Below are positions 6,368 through 13,955 of a stretch of 25,183 nucleotides of DNA, piece after piece. The stretch is from IMG/VR virus record IMGVR_UViG_3300042937_000629, positions 1 to 25,183 of that record; one strand, written 5' to 3'. Position 1 is the first letter of the stretch; the number at the start of each line of letters is the position of its first letter. The notes beneath the pieces were generated by a model. It was not told the DNA's origin. It was given only the letters and a program-made list of their open reading frames with translations, and searched no databases. Both the position numbers and the translations under genes were made by a program. The stretch comes from a virus.

Positions 6368-7203
6368 TGGCCAAGGCACCCACCCCAGCCGACCTGCAGG
6401 CCATCTTCGGCCTGGAGCCCGAGAAGGCCATCGCCTACCTGGAAGCCAAGGGCTACGCCATCACCTGGAACTGGCAGGAGATGCTCGATCAGGCGCACGA
6501 CCAGGCCTTCACAGTGGCCAAGGCGATGCGCCTCGACCTGCTCTCGGATATCCGCGCCGCCCTGGAGACCGCCTTGCAGGAGGGACAAACCCTCCAGCAG
6601 TTCATCGAGACGCTGCAGCCTATACTGGAAGCCCGGGGTTGGTGGGGAAAGCAGGTGATCGTCGACGGTGCGGGCAATGCTGAGCTGGTGCAACTGGGCA
6701 GCCCGCGCCGGCTGAAGACCATCTACCAGACCAACCTGCAGAGCGCCTACATGGCCGGCCGCAAGGCGAGCATGGAAGACAGCATCGACACCCACCCGTA
6801 CTGGCGCTACGTGGCTATCCTCGACGGACGCACCCGGCCCAGCCACCGTGCGCTGAGCGGCAAGGTGTACCGCCATGATGATCCGGTGTGGTCGGCAATC
6901 TACCCGCCCAACGGCTTCAACTGCCGCTGCCGGGTGAGCGCACTGTCCGGTGCCGCGCTGAAGCGCAAGGGGCTCCAGTTGGAGAGCAGTGCCGGGCGCG
7001 TGCAGACCGAGACGGTGGAGATCGGCGTGGACAAGCGCACAGGCGAGATTCGCACGGCCCAGGTGACCGGCGTGCGAACCACCGACGCGGCGGGCAAGCC
7101 AGTTATGTTCCGCACAGATCCAGGCTTCAACCATGCACCGGGCACCGGCCTGGCCGAGGCGCTGAAGCGTAAACAGGCCGCTTCCGGCCTGCAGGAGGTT
7201 TGA
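6367..7203 (+). CDS. Mu gp30-like head morphogenesis protein (Phage_Mu_F domain)
   Basis: 278 residues. The centre contains the Mu F-type minor head domain signature: TIYQTNLQSAYMAGRKASME, then RYVAILDGRTRPSHRALSG and YPPNGFNCRCRVSAL, with the conserved DGRTRPSH and CRCR patterns. This family (also SPP1 gp7-like) is a minor capsid protein associated with the portal and needed for head assembly. The start is the ATG in a TGATG overlap with the portal gene, and a GTG-started gpG-like gene follows directly. The N-terminal 100 residues are helical. The order portal, gp30, gpG is the same as in Mu. Confidence 0.88.
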   Translation: MAKAPTPADLQAIFGLEPEKAIAYLEAKGYAITWNWQEMLDQAHDQAFTVAKAMRLDLLSDIRAALETALQEGQTLQQFIETLQPILEARGWWGKQVIVDGAGNAELVQLGSPRRLKTIYQTNLQSAYMAGRKASMEDSIDTHPYWRYVAILDGRTRPSHRALSGKVYRHDDPVWSAIYPPNGFNCRCRVSALSGAALKRKGLQLESSAGRVQTETVEIGVDKRTGEIRTAQVTGVRTTDAAGKPVMFRTDPGFNHAPGTGLAEALKRKQAASGLQEV

Positions 7204-7204
7204 G

Positions 7205-7681
7205 GTGTTTACCGTCCAACTGGAGCACCAACGCCTGCAGGAAACCCTGCGCACTATCGAGTGGGCAGTGGGCGACCTGGCCCCACTGATGCGCGGCATC
7301 GCTGCCGAACTGGCCAGCCAGACCGAGGAGAATTTTGAGGCCGAGGGTCGGCCAGATTGGCAGCCGCTATCGGATGCCACCACCAAACGCCGGGAGAAGT
7401 CCGGCACCTGGCCGGGGCAGATGCTGCAGGTGAGCGCGGCCGGCCTGGCCGCCTCGATCGCCAGCCAGTCAGACGACAGCTCGGCCCTGGTCGGCAGCAA
7501 CAAGCCCTATGCGGCCATGATGCAATTCGGCGGCGACCAGTCAGACTTCCCCCACCTGTGGGGCGATATCCCCGGCCGTGCCTACCTGCCAATGGATGCC
7601 GAGGGTCAGCTGCAGCCCGAGGCAGAGGAAGCCATCCTCGATCTGGCCATGGATCACCTGAAAAGAGCCGCCCGCCTGTAA
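7205..7681 (+). CDS. phage virion morphogenesis protein (Mu gpG-like)
   Basis: 158 residues from a GTG at 7205, with GGAGG within the preceding gene's end (spacing about 7). Typical features of the virion-morphogenesis/tail-completion family: ENFEAEGRPDWQPLSDATTKRR, a central VGSNKPYAAMMQFGG and a C-terminal IPGRAYLPMDAEGQL. In Mu, gpG takes part in tail/head completion. It ends the first late transcription unit. A 150-base gap and promoter copy 2 follow. Confidence 0.85.
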   Translation: MFTVQLEHQRLQETLRTIEWAVGDLAPLMRGIAAELASQTEENFEAEGRPDWQPLSDATTKRREKSGTWPGQMLQVSAAGLAASIASQSDDSSALVGSNKPYAAMMQFGGDQSDFPHLWGDIPGRAYLPMDAEGQLQPEAEEAILDLAMDHLKRAARL

Positions 7682-7834
7682 GGCCCTCTGCTGCGTTTTG
7701 CGGGGCTATGCGCTCCGGTTCATCGTCCCGCACCCCAGAAAATCGCTGTAAAGGCTTTATAAAGCTGTTTTGCCCCGCTTCCACCCTGTAGCTCGGGCGT
7801 GAATCCAGCAGCACGGTGCGAATCTCCCCGAAAA
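7682..7834 (+). other. intergenic region with a 12-bp palindrome and paired GC blocks
   Basis: No gene is supported here. GCTTTATAAAGC at 7754-7765 is a perfect 12-bp palindrome. It sits between TTTTGCGGGGC (ending 7706) and TTTTGCCCCGC (ending 7778); the blocks GCGGGGC and GCCCCGC are complementary and could pair with a 65-base loop. The region may hold a weak terminator for the upstream unit (the palindrome is followed by TGTTTTG) or a protein site. A tRNA-T-arm-like string near 7820 does not fold into a tRNA. Confidence 0.35.
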
Positions 7835-7888
7835 CTCTTTAAACCCGATTAAAAGTCTGCAGGCGGCTCGGGCGGCAGGCTGTGCGCA
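7835..7888 (+). promoter_or_regulatory. putative late promoter, element copy 2 (protease/scaffold/capsid module)
   Basis: The 21-bp element at 7835-7855 has centre base C and is otherwise identical to the other copies. The hexamer CAGGCT at 7876-7881 keeps the A at position 2 and T at position 6 of a -10 box, GC is at 7886-7887, and the predicted +1 is 7888, the A of an in-frame ATG. It would drive protease, capsid, connector, sheath and tube genes up to the terminator at 13956. In Mu a late promoter sits before the equivalent gene I. Confidence 0.65.
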
Positions 7889-9036
7889 TGTACTACCACC
7901 CAAGCGCGCAGCCCATGAAGCCAATCCATATCTTCAAACCCGGTAAGCACGTCGCCATGAGCGGTGTGAGCCTCAACTTCAGCGAGTCCGACCTGGCCGC
8001 AACAGTGCGTGCCTATGACCCGGCATTGCACGAAGCACCGCTGGTGCTTGGTCATCCCAAGCACGACGCACCGGCCGGTGGCTGGGTTAAGTCACTGGCC
8101 AGCAGCGCCGATGGTTTGGTCGCCGAGCCGCACCAGGTTGCCCCGGAGTTCTCCGAGCAGATCGCCAGCAACCGCTTCAAGAAGATCTCCGCCTCCTTCT
8201 ATCACCCCGACGCGCCGAACAACCCGGTGCCGGGCGTTTACTACTTGCGCCATGTCGGCTTCCTCGGTGCCCAGCCACCAGCGGTGAAAGGCCTGCGTCC
8301 TATCGAGCTGGCCGAGGGCGAGGAAGGTGTCGTCGAGTTCTCCGACTACGGCCACGAGGTGGGTGCCAGCCTTTGGCGTCGCCTGCGCGACTGGCTGATC
8401 TCCGACCGAGGTCTGGAGGTGGCCGACCAGGTCATCCCCGACTGGCAAATCAAATCCCTGGACGAAGTCGCCCGCCGCGAAGACGAGCCACGTCCGTCCT
8501 TTTCCGAACCAACCCCAACCGCAACCACTGAGCCATCGACCGTAGAGGAAAGCACTGTGACGCCCGAAGAAATTGCCGCCATCCAGGCTGAAAACCTGCG
8601 GCTGAAGAACCAGGTGCAGCTGCACCAGGATCAACAGCTCCAATCCCGCAAGGAATCCACTCATGCCACCAATGTGGCGTTCGCCGAGGAACTGGTGGCC
8701 GCTGGCAAGCTGTTGCCTAAGCACACCGCCGCGCTGATCGCCTGTCTGGACTTTGCCAAGGACGGTGATACCCCGCTGGAGTTCGGCGAAGGCGACGCCC
8801 GTCAGCCAGTGTCCGCTGGCCTCAAGGCCATCTTCGGCGACCTGCCGCAGCAGATCGACTTCGCCGAGCAGGCCAGCGGTGCCCGCCGCAGTGGCGACGC
8901 ACAGGTCGCCGACCTGGAGTTCGCCGAGAAGAACACCGATCCCGACCGCCTTGCCCTGCATGCCCGCGCCACTCAGCTGGCTGCAGACAAGAACATCCCC
9001 TACGAGTCGGCCGTGCGCCAACTCATCACCCTGTAA
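7888..9036 (+). CDS. prohead protease/scaffold protein (Mu gpI-like)
   Basis: 382 residues from ATG 7888; a GTG at 7882 and an ATG at 7915 (MKPIHIFKPGKH) are other possible starts, and none has a good ribosome site. The N-terminal half matches the Mu I-type protease: HIFKPGKHVAMSG, APLVLGHPKHDAPAGGWV with likely catalytic His, and KKISASFYHPDAP with Ser in an SAS motif. The C-terminal half, after a P/T/E-rich linker, is helical scaffold (EEIAAIQAENLRLKNQVQLHQDQQ). The enzyme would cut the scaffold during capsid maturation. ATG 7888 is chosen because it falls on the predicted +1 of promoter copy 2, which would make the message leaderless. Confidence 0.82.
   Translation: MYYHPSAQPMKPIHIFKPGKHVAMSGVSLNFSESDLAATVRAYDPALHEAPLVLGHPKHDAPAGGWVKSLASSADGLVAEPHQVAPEFSEQIASNRFKKISASFYHPDAPNNPVPGVYYLRHVGFLGAQPPAVKGLRPIELAEGEEGVVEFSDYGHEVGASLWRRLRDWLISDRGLEVADQVIPDWQIKSLDEVARREDEPRPSFSEPTPTATTEPSTVEESTVTPEEIAAIQAENLRLKNQVQLHQDQQLQSRKESTHATNVAFAEELVAAGKLLPKHTAALIACLDFAKDGDTPLEFGEGDARQPVSAGLKAIFGDLPQQIDFAEQASGARRSGDAQVADLEFAEKNTDPDRLALHARATQLAADKNIPYESAVRQLITL
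8557..9036 (+). CDS. internal in-frame start for a scaffold protein (Mu gpZ-like), nested in the protease gene
   Basis: Within the protease gene a GTG at 8557 is preceded by AGAGGAA at 5-bp spacing, right after the P/T/E linker. It would yield a 159-residue protein, VTPEEIAAIQAENLRLKN onward, containing only the helical scaffold domain. Mu and many phages make the scaffold separately from an internal start in the protease gene, so that scaffold exceeds protease. The ribosome site and domain boundary are seen; expression is inferred. Confidence 0.5.
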   Translation: MTPEEIAAIQAENLRLKNQVQLHQDQQLQSRKESTHATNVAFAEELVAAGKLLPKHTAALIACLDFAKDGDTPLEFGEGDARQPVSAGLKAIFGDLPQQIDFAEQASGARRSGDAQVADLEFAEKNTDPDRLALHARATQLAADKNIPYESAVRQLITL

Positions 9037-9050
9037 GGAGTTGAGCAGCC

Positions 9051-9974
9051 ATGCCTGACCGTCTCAAGCAACTACGGATCGTTGATCCGGTACTGACCAA
9101 CATCGCGCGCGGCTACCGCAATGCGCAACTTGTCGGCGAGGCACTGTTCCCGCTCGCCGATATGGACAAGGAAGCGGGCATCGTGCCGCTGTTCGGTAAG
9201 GCAGCCTTCCGCCTGTGGGACACCGAGCGCGCTATTCGTGCCCAGTCCAATGTGATGACCCCCGACGACACCAACACCCTGGACGTGGTGCTGCGTGAGC
9301 ATGACCTGTCCTATCCGGTGGATTACCGCGAACAGGCCGAGTCGATGTTCGACGCCGAGGCCCGCGCGGCTAAGCGCGTCAAGGAAGCCATCGACCTGCG
9401 CCGTGAAGTGTCCTGCGCCGCGCTGGCACAGAACGTCAACACCTACCTCAGTGGCGGCACGGTTGCCCTGGCTGGTGCCAGCCAATGGAGCGCCAATGGC
9501 GGCGATCCTGTGGCGGTGGTCGAGACCGGCAAGGAAGTGGTGCGCTCGCGCATTGGTGTGCGCCCGAACACTATCCTGATGGGTGCCTCGGTGTACGCGG
9601 CTTTGAAGTTCCACTCCAAGCTGCAGGCCGCACTGGGTAGCAACGAAACCAAGCTCCTCACCCTGGAGCACCTGCGCGCGCTGTTCGGCATCCAGAACAT
9701 CGTGGTTGGCGAAGGTCTGGCCGGCGACACCACCACGGCGGATATCTGGAGCGACAACCTGGTGCTGGCCTATGTGGCTCAGCAAGGTGCGGGCGAGAAG
9801 TCGGACTACGAGACCCCGTCCTTCGGTTACACCCTGCGCAAGAAGGGCATGCCGGAAACGGACAAGTACGACACCAACGGCGGCAAGGTGCGCTATGTGC
9901 GCCACACCGACATGTACAAGCCCGTGGTGGTTGGCGCTGACGCCGGCTACCTGATTTCCGACATCGTCGCCTGA
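9051..9974 (+). CDS. major capsid protein
   Basis: 307 residues from ATG 9051, with AAGGAG upstream. It begins MPDRLKQLRIVDPVLTNIAR and continues with LVGEALFPLADMDKEAGIVPLFGKAAFRLWDTERAIRAQSN, a pattern known from a widespread HK97-fold major capsid family, and has PNTILMGASVYAALKFH and a C-terminal YLISDIVA. It does not resemble the start of Mu gpT as I recall it, so although position and neighbours are Mu-like, the capsid family appears to be a different branch. Position after protease/scaffold and before the decoration protein fits the main shell subunit. Confidence 0.85.
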   Translation: MPDRLKQLRIVDPVLTNIARGYRNAQLVGEALFPLADMDKEAGIVPLFGKAAFRLWDTERAIRAQSNVMTPDDTNTLDVVLREHDLSYPVDYREQAESMFDAEARAAKRVKEAIDLRREVSCAALAQNVNTYLSGGTVALAGASQWSANGGDPVAVVETGKEVVRSRIGVRPNTILMGASVYAALKFHSKLQAALGSNETKLLTLEHLRALFGIQNIVVGEGLAGDTTTADIWSDNLVLAYVAQQGAGEKSDYETPSFGYTLRKKGMPETDKYDTNGGKVRYVRHTDMYKPVVVGADAGYLISDIVA

Positions 9975-9982
9975 GGTGAGCC

Positions 9983-10285
9983 ATGAGCGATAAAGCCAAG
10001 GCCTACCGCGTTGTAGGCATCGACCTGGACATCGACGGCGAGCGCGTCCCCGAAGGCAGCGAGATCGAGCTGGTGGCTGAGCCATCACCCAAGCTCGCCC
10101 GCTATCTGGAACTGCTGGGGCCCGTCGAACAGGCCAAACCAGTCAAGTCGAACAAACCCAACAAGCCTGCCGATCCGGCCAAGCCCGAAACGCCTACCAA
10201 GGACGCCCAGCCAACTGGTGAAAACCAGGGCAACGAAGGCGACGACAAGAAGGCCGACGACAAAGCTGAGGAGACCAAAGCATGA
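9983..10285 (+). CDS. small head-module protein with K/P/A/D-rich tail, unknown function
   Basis: 100 residues, with GAGGTGA before the ATG. Residues 1-48 look folded (YRVVGIDLDIDGERVPEGSEIELVAEP..LARYLELLGPVE). Residues 50-100 are low-complexity, rich in K, P, D, E and A, and probably disordered. A similar short N-terminal domain with a charged tail is common between capsid and decoration genes of Mu-like phages. It could be a head-decoration or assembly accessory; I do not recognise a functional family. It overlaps the next gene by an ATGA. Confidence 0.65.
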   Translation: MSDKAKAYRVVGIDLDIDGERVPEGSEIELVAEPSPKLARYLELLGPVEQAKPVKSNKPNKPADPAKPETPTKDAQPTGENQGNEGDDKKADDKAEETKA

Positions 10286-10614
10286 AGTCGCAACAAGTAA
10301 TCCTGATCACCTCGGTGGTGGCCGCAGTCGAGCTGACTCGCCGTCGCTTCGTTGGCTTTGACGGCAACGTCTGCGCCAACGGTGCCAAGGCGCTGGCTGT
10401 GGTCGAGGCCGACACCGCTGCTGGCAACGTCGCCCCGGCCAACGTCCTGGGCGTGATCCTGGTGGAAGCCGGCGCGGCTATCTCGGCCGGTGCTGAGGTT
10501 CAGTCCGATGCCAGCGGCAAGGCCATCACCAAGGCTGCCGGTATCAGTAACGGCATCGCCTGGGACGCCGCCACGGCGGCTGGCGATGTGATTCGCATCG
10601 TGCGAGGTATCTGA
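10282..10614 (+). CDS. capsid decoration/cement protein (DUF2190-like)
   Basis: 110 residues, A/G/V-rich with beta-strand character: TSVVAAVELTRRRFVGFDGNV, ANVLGVILVEAGAAISAGAEV, QSDASGKAITKAAG, and a C-terminal GDVIRIVRGI. The pattern RFVGFDG...GVxLVEAGAAISxGAxVQSDASGKA is typical of the DUF2190 capsid-cement family, which trims the outside of the capsid. It follows the major capsid by one small gene, as expected. Coupled by ATGA upstream; GAGGT near its 3' end serves the next gene. Confidence 0.8.
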   Translation: MKSQQVILITSVVAAVELTRRRFVGFDGNVCANGAKALAVVEADTAAGNVAPANVLGVILVEAGAAISAGAEVQSDASGKAITKAAGISNGIAWDAATAAGDVIRIVRGI

Positions 10615-10616
10615 CG

Positions 10617-10841
10617 ATGGATAACCAGCATCGCCAGATATCTGGCTACCGCGAACTGAGCCAGGCCGAGATCGATCAGATGAACGCCGTGAAGGCCAAG
10701 GCGGCTGAGGTGGGAGCGCTACTCGATTCGCTTTCGGCTTCAGCTGGCCTGGATCAGCGTTGGGTTGGTATCGCTCGCAGTCACCTGCAGCAGGGCTTTA
10801 TGGCGGCAGTCCGCGCCATCGCCCAGCCCACCACGTTCTGA
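10617..10841 (+). CDS. Acb2/Tad1-hairpin-like protein, candidate anti-CBASS cyclic-nucleotide sponge
   Basis: 74 residues, two predicted helices: about 15-41 (SQAEIDQMNAVKAKAAEVGALL) and 47-69 (DQRWVGIARSHLQQGFMAAVRA), ending IAQPTTF. The opening HRQISGYRELSQAEIDQMN and the RWVxIARxxLQxGxMAxVRAIAxP segment match what I recall of Acb2 (phage T4 Vs.4 and Pseudomonas phage homologues), which sequester CBASS cyclic nucleotides. Tyr11 and Lys26 fall at the positions I remember as ligand-contacting in Acb2. The protein is shorter in the inter-helix loop than the phage forms I recall. GAGGT lies 8 bases before the ATG. It is embedded between decoration and connector genes, so it should be made late with structural proteins. 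Function is inferred from family. Confidence 0.7.
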   Translation: MDNQHRQISGYRELSQAEIDQMNAVKAKAAEVGALLDSLSASAGLDQRWVGIARSHLQQGFMAAVRAIAQPTTF

Positions 10842-10849
10842 GGCCAGCC

Positions 10850-11281
10850 ATGCACTACTGCACCCGCGCCGATATCGGCAAGGCCATCCCGGAGCTGACG
10901 CTGATTCAGCTCTCCAACGATGACCCAACCGTCGAGCTGCCCAATGAGAGCGTGATCGAGGACGGCGTCCGCCAGGCTGAAGAGCTGGTGGACGGCTACC
11001 TGCGAGGCCGCTACGACCTGCCGCTCGATCCGGTACCGAGCGTGCTGCGGGATGCCGTGGTGTACCTAGCCCGCCACTGGTTGTACCAACGCCGCCCCGA
11101 GGGAGCGCTCCCCGAGGCGGTGAAGGACAGCCGCAAGGACACCCTCAAGCTGCTGGAGAGCATTCGTGATGGCGTGGTCACCCTGGGTATGCCCACGGGT
11201 GAGGCCGCACCGGAGCCGGGCAAGATCCGCGCTCGCGCTCGTCGCCAGCAGTTCGGCGATGACTTCCTGGGGCGCTACTGA
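10850..11281 (+). CDS. head-tail connector, Mu gp36-like (DUF1320)
   Basis: 143 residues from ATG 10850 (MHYCTRADIGKAIPELTLIQLSND). The helical core (VIEDGVRQAEELVDGYLRGRYDLPL..VPSVLRDAVVYLARHWLYQRR) is the DUF1320/gp436 pattern of Mu-like phages, a head-completion adaptor that sits under the portal. The earlier in-frame ATG at 10760 lies inside the Acb2-like gene and is rejected. A TGATG junction couples it to the gp37-like gene. Confidence 0.85.
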   Translation: MHYCTRADIGKAIPELTLIQLSNDDPTVELPNESVIEDGVRQAEELVDGYLRGRYDLPLDPVPSVLRDAVVYLARHWLYQRRPEGALPEAVKDSRKDTLKLLESIRDGVVTLGMPTGEAAPEPGKIRARARRQQFGDDFLGRY

Positions 11282-11751
11282 TGAGCCAGACCGAGCAGCT
11301 CCTGGATGCGATTGTCGAGCGTCTGAAGATAGCAATGGGCCGCAATCTGATGGTGGAACTGTTCCCGGAGAACCCGGCGCAGTACCGCCTCAACCACCCA
11401 CGCGGCGCTGTCCTGGTGGCGTTCGGCAAGTCGACCTTCGGCGGCTCCCAGGCCACTGATGCGATGTTCCAGGAGCGCAACCTGGTAATCAGCCTGACCC
11501 TGGTGTTCCGCCAGCTCAACGGCAAGGACGGTGCGGTCAGCTACCTGGACCGCATCCGCGACACGCTGACTGGATGGTGGCCACCGCATTGCGACCAAGC
11601 CTGTCGTCCGGTCTCTGAGCGTTTCATCGGTCACCTGCAGGGCGTTTGGCAGTACGGCCTGGATATCGCAACCCGTGCAACTCAATTGCAATCCATGGCA
11701 CCACCGGCGGGCGCGCCGCTGCTGCCACCCACCTTTGAGGGAACTCTATGA
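11281..11751 (+). CDS. Mu gp37-like protein (DUF1834), tail terminator/connector
   Basis: 156 residues. It begins MSQTEQLLDAIVERLKIAMG and contains the mixed alpha/beta body GAVLVAFGKSTFGG..., ERNLVISLTLVFRQLNG, YLDRIRDTLTGWWPP, FIGHLQGVWQYGLDIA, with the layout of the Mu gp37/DUF1834 family. Its position after the gp36-like gene and before the sheath indicates the tail-terminator or head-tail joining protein. One-base overlap with the previous gene and ATGA overlap with the next. Confidence 0.8.
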   Translation: MSQTEQLLDAIVERLKIAMGRNLMVELFPENPAQYRLNHPRGAVLVAFGKSTFGGSQATDAMFQERNLVISLTLVFRQLNGKDGAVSYLDRIRDTLTGWWPPHCDQACRPVSERFIGHLQGVWQYGLDIATRATQLQSMAPPAGAPLLPPTFEGTL

Positions 11752-11963
11752 AACTCAAGCGCTACCGCTATTCCGGCCCGCAGAGCGCTGCATCTCTGCG
11801 CGTGGGCAAGGCTGGCGAGCTGCTGGATGTCCAGCTGCTGCCAGGCCAGCCTGTTGATCTGCCACCCGAGCATGAATACACCCAGGTACTGCTGGCCCTG
11901 AACCACCTGGAGCCGTTGGCGGATGACGCCGCTCCGGCCGAGAAGAAAGGAGAGAAAGCGTAA
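11748..11963 (+). CDS. small protein before the tail sheath (position of Mu gp38/DUF2635)
   Basis: 71 residues: MKLKRYRYSGPQSAASLRVG, then VQLLPGQPVDLPPEHEYTQVLLALNHLEPL and a short charged tail (EKKGEKA). Mu-like phages carry a similarly sized gene (gp38/DUF2635) directly before the sheath. The relation here is by size and place rather than clear sequence recognition. Coupled by ATGA upstream and TAATG to the sheath gene. Confidence 0.65.
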   Translation: MKLKRYRYSGPQSAASLRVGKAGELLDVQLLPGQPVDLPPEHEYTQVLLALNHLEPLADDAAPAEKKGEKA

Positions 11964-13390
11964 TGGCTGCCAACTATCTACACGGCATTGAAACCCTGGA
12001 AGTCGAGCGCGGGCCGCGTGCCATCCGCGTGGTCAAGTCTGCGGTGATCGCGCTGATTGGTGCTGCGCCGGTTGGGCCGGTGAACACCCTGACGCTGTCG
12101 CTGAATGATCGCGATGGTGCCCAGTTCGGCCCCGAGCTGCCTGGCTTCAGCATTCCGCAGGCACTGGCCGGCATTTACGACTTCGGTGCGGGTACCGTCA
12201 TCGTGGTCAACGTCCTCGACCCGCTCATCCACCGCACGGACGTTGTGGCCCAGGCTCGCCAGTTCGGCAACAACGACCGCCTGAAGCTCGGCCATGGTGC
12301 GCTGCAGGTGCTGACGCTCAAGTCGAGTGACGGCAACACCACCTATCAGCTCGACACCGACTACACACGTGACATGCTCACTGGTGAGGTGGTGCGCAAG
12401 CCCGGTGGCAACATCCCGGCGAATGCCCAGGTCAAGGCTGACTACACCTATGCCGACCCGAGCAAAGTCACTCCGGCCGACATCATCGGTGCGGTGACCA
12501 TCGCAGGCCTGCGTACCGGTCTCAAGGCTTTCCCGGATAGCTACAACCTGTTTGGCTTCTTCCCCAAGCTGTTCATCGCGCCTGGCTTCTCGACCCTCAA
12601 CGCGGTCAGCGTTGAGCTGATCGCAGCCGCTGAGCAGATGGGCGGCGTGGCTTATATCGACGCGCCTATCGGCACTACGCCGCAGCAGGTACTCGCTGGC
12701 CGTGGCCCACTCGGCAGCATCAACTTCAACACCAGCAGCGACCGGGTGCGTCTGTGCTACCCGCACGTCAAGGTGTACGACGCCGCTACCGATGGCGAGC
12801 GCCTGGAGCCGCTGTCGATCCGCGCTGCGGGCCTGCGGGCCAGGGTGGACTATGACAAGGGCTACTGGTGGAGCAGCTCCAACCAGGAGCTGGTCGGCGT
12901 GATCGGCCTGGAGCGTCCGCTCACTGCACGGGTTGATGACCCGGACAGTGAGGTCAACCTGCTGAACGAGGCTGGCGTCACCACGGTGTTCAACAGTTTC
13001 GGTACCGGCCTGCGGCTGTGGGGTAACCGCACGGCCGCCTGGCCGACCGTGACCCACATGCGCAACTTCGAGAACGTGCGCCGCACCAAGGATATCGTCG
13101 ACGAGTCGATCCGCTACAGCTCGCTGCAGTTCGTTGACATGCCGGTCACCCAGTCGCTGCTCGATAGCGTCACGGAAAGCGTCAACCTGTTCTTCCGCAA
13201 GCTGATCGGTGACGGTGCGTTGCTCGGTGGTGAGTGCTGGTTTGACCCGGCGCGCAACCCGCAGACCGAGCTTGAACTGGGGCATGTACTGTTCAACTAC
13301 AAACTGACGGTGCCGCTGCCGTTCGAGCGCGGCACCTTCGAAACCGAGATCACCGGGGAATACCTGGCCAACCTGAAGGGGGCTGCATAA
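11963..13390 (+). CDS. tail sheath protein (P2 FI / Mu L family)
   Basis: 475 residues. N-terminus MAANYLHGIETLEVERGPRAI, then VKSAVIALIGAAPVG, GGVAYIDAPIGT, VRLCYPHVKVYD and the C-terminal sheath-domain text DIVDESIRYSSLQFVDMPVT, LELGHVLFNYKLTVPLPFERGTFETEITGEYL. These are standard features of contractile-tail sheath proteins. It would polymerise around the tube encoded next and contract on injection. The window therefore encodes a myovirus-type tail. Confidence 0.93.
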   Translation: MAANYLHGIETLEVERGPRAIRVVKSAVIALIGAAPVGPVNTLTLSLNDRDGAQFGPELPGFSIPQALAGIYDFGAGTVIVVNVLDPLIHRTDVVAQARQFGNNDRLKLGHGALQVLTLKSSDGNTTYQLDTDYTRDMLTGEVVRKPGGNIPANAQVKADYTYADPSKVTPADIIGAVTIAGLRTGLKAFPDSYNLFGFFPKLFIAPGFSTLNAVSVELIAAAEQMGGVAYIDAPIGTTPQQVLAGRGPLGSINFNTSSDRVRLCYPHVKVYDAATDGERLEPLSIRAAGLRARVDYDKGYWWSSSNQELVGVIGLERPLTARVDDPDSEVNLLNEAGVTTVFNSFGTGLRLWGNRTAAWPTVTHMRNFENVRRTKDIVDESIRYSSLQFVDMPVTQSLLDSVTESVNLFFRKLIGDGALLGGECWFDPARNPQTELELGHVLFNYKLTVPLPFERGTFETEITGEYLANLKGAA

Positions 13391-13915
13391 ATGGCAGGCG
13401 TAAACGCGCATCGCATCACCAATGCCAACCTGTACCTGGACGGGCAAGACTTCTTCGCCAAGTCCGAGGAGATCGAGCTGGGCAGCGTCAAGGCAGTCAT
13501 GTCCGACTTCCAGGGGCTGGGTATGGTCGGCCTGATCGAGCTGCCGGACGGCCTCGACAAGTTGGAAGGCAAGATCGTCTGGAACAGCCTGTACAAGGAA
13601 GCCGGCAGCAAGCTGGCCAGCCCCTTCAAGACTGTACAGCTGCAGTGCCGCAGCAACGTCCAGGTGTTCAACAACGGTGGCCTGGTGGACGAGATCCCAC
13701 TGGTCACCCTGATGACCATCATGCCCAAGGAATACAACCTGGGCAGTTTCAAGCCGCGTGACCCGTCGAAGTTCGAGACACCGTTCTCAGCCATCTACGT
13801 GCGCCAGCTGCTGAACGGCGAGGAGGTGCTGCTCCTGGACTACCTGGCTAACATCTTCCGCGTGGGCGGCGAGGATCAACTGGCAAAGTACCGACGCAAC
13901 ATCGGGCAGGCATAG
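13391..13915 (+). CDS. tail tube protein (P2 FII-like)
   Basis: 174 residues directly after the sheath gene (no gap). It starts MAGVNAHRITNANLYLDGQD and includes EIELGSVKAVMSDFQGLGMVG, LPDGLDKLEGKIVWNS and NGEEVLLLDYLANIFRVGGEDQLAKYRRNIGQ, the last being typical of P2 FII-type tube proteins. It forms the inner tube through which DNA passes. It is the last gene before a strong terminator. Confidence 0.92.
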   Translation: MAGVNAHRITNANLYLDGQDFFAKSEEIELGSVKAVMSDFQGLGMVGLIELPDGLDKLEGKIVWNSLYKEAGSKLASPFKTVQLQCRSNVQVFNNGGLVDEIPLVTLMTIMPKEYNLGSFKPRDPSKFETPFSAIYVRQLLNGEEVLLLDYLANIFRVGGEDQLAKYRRNIGQA

Positions 13916-13955
13916 TTTTAACGGATGGGTATGGATGCCCAGGACACGGAAGTCA

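Noticed and set aside
7800-7834. tRNA-like T-arm string (GTGCGAATCTCC)
   Set aside because: No acceptor, D or anticodon arms can be built around it.
11978-13447. Minus-strand frame of 489 codons opposite the sheath
   Set aside because: Antisense shadow of the sheath gene; no recognisable domain.
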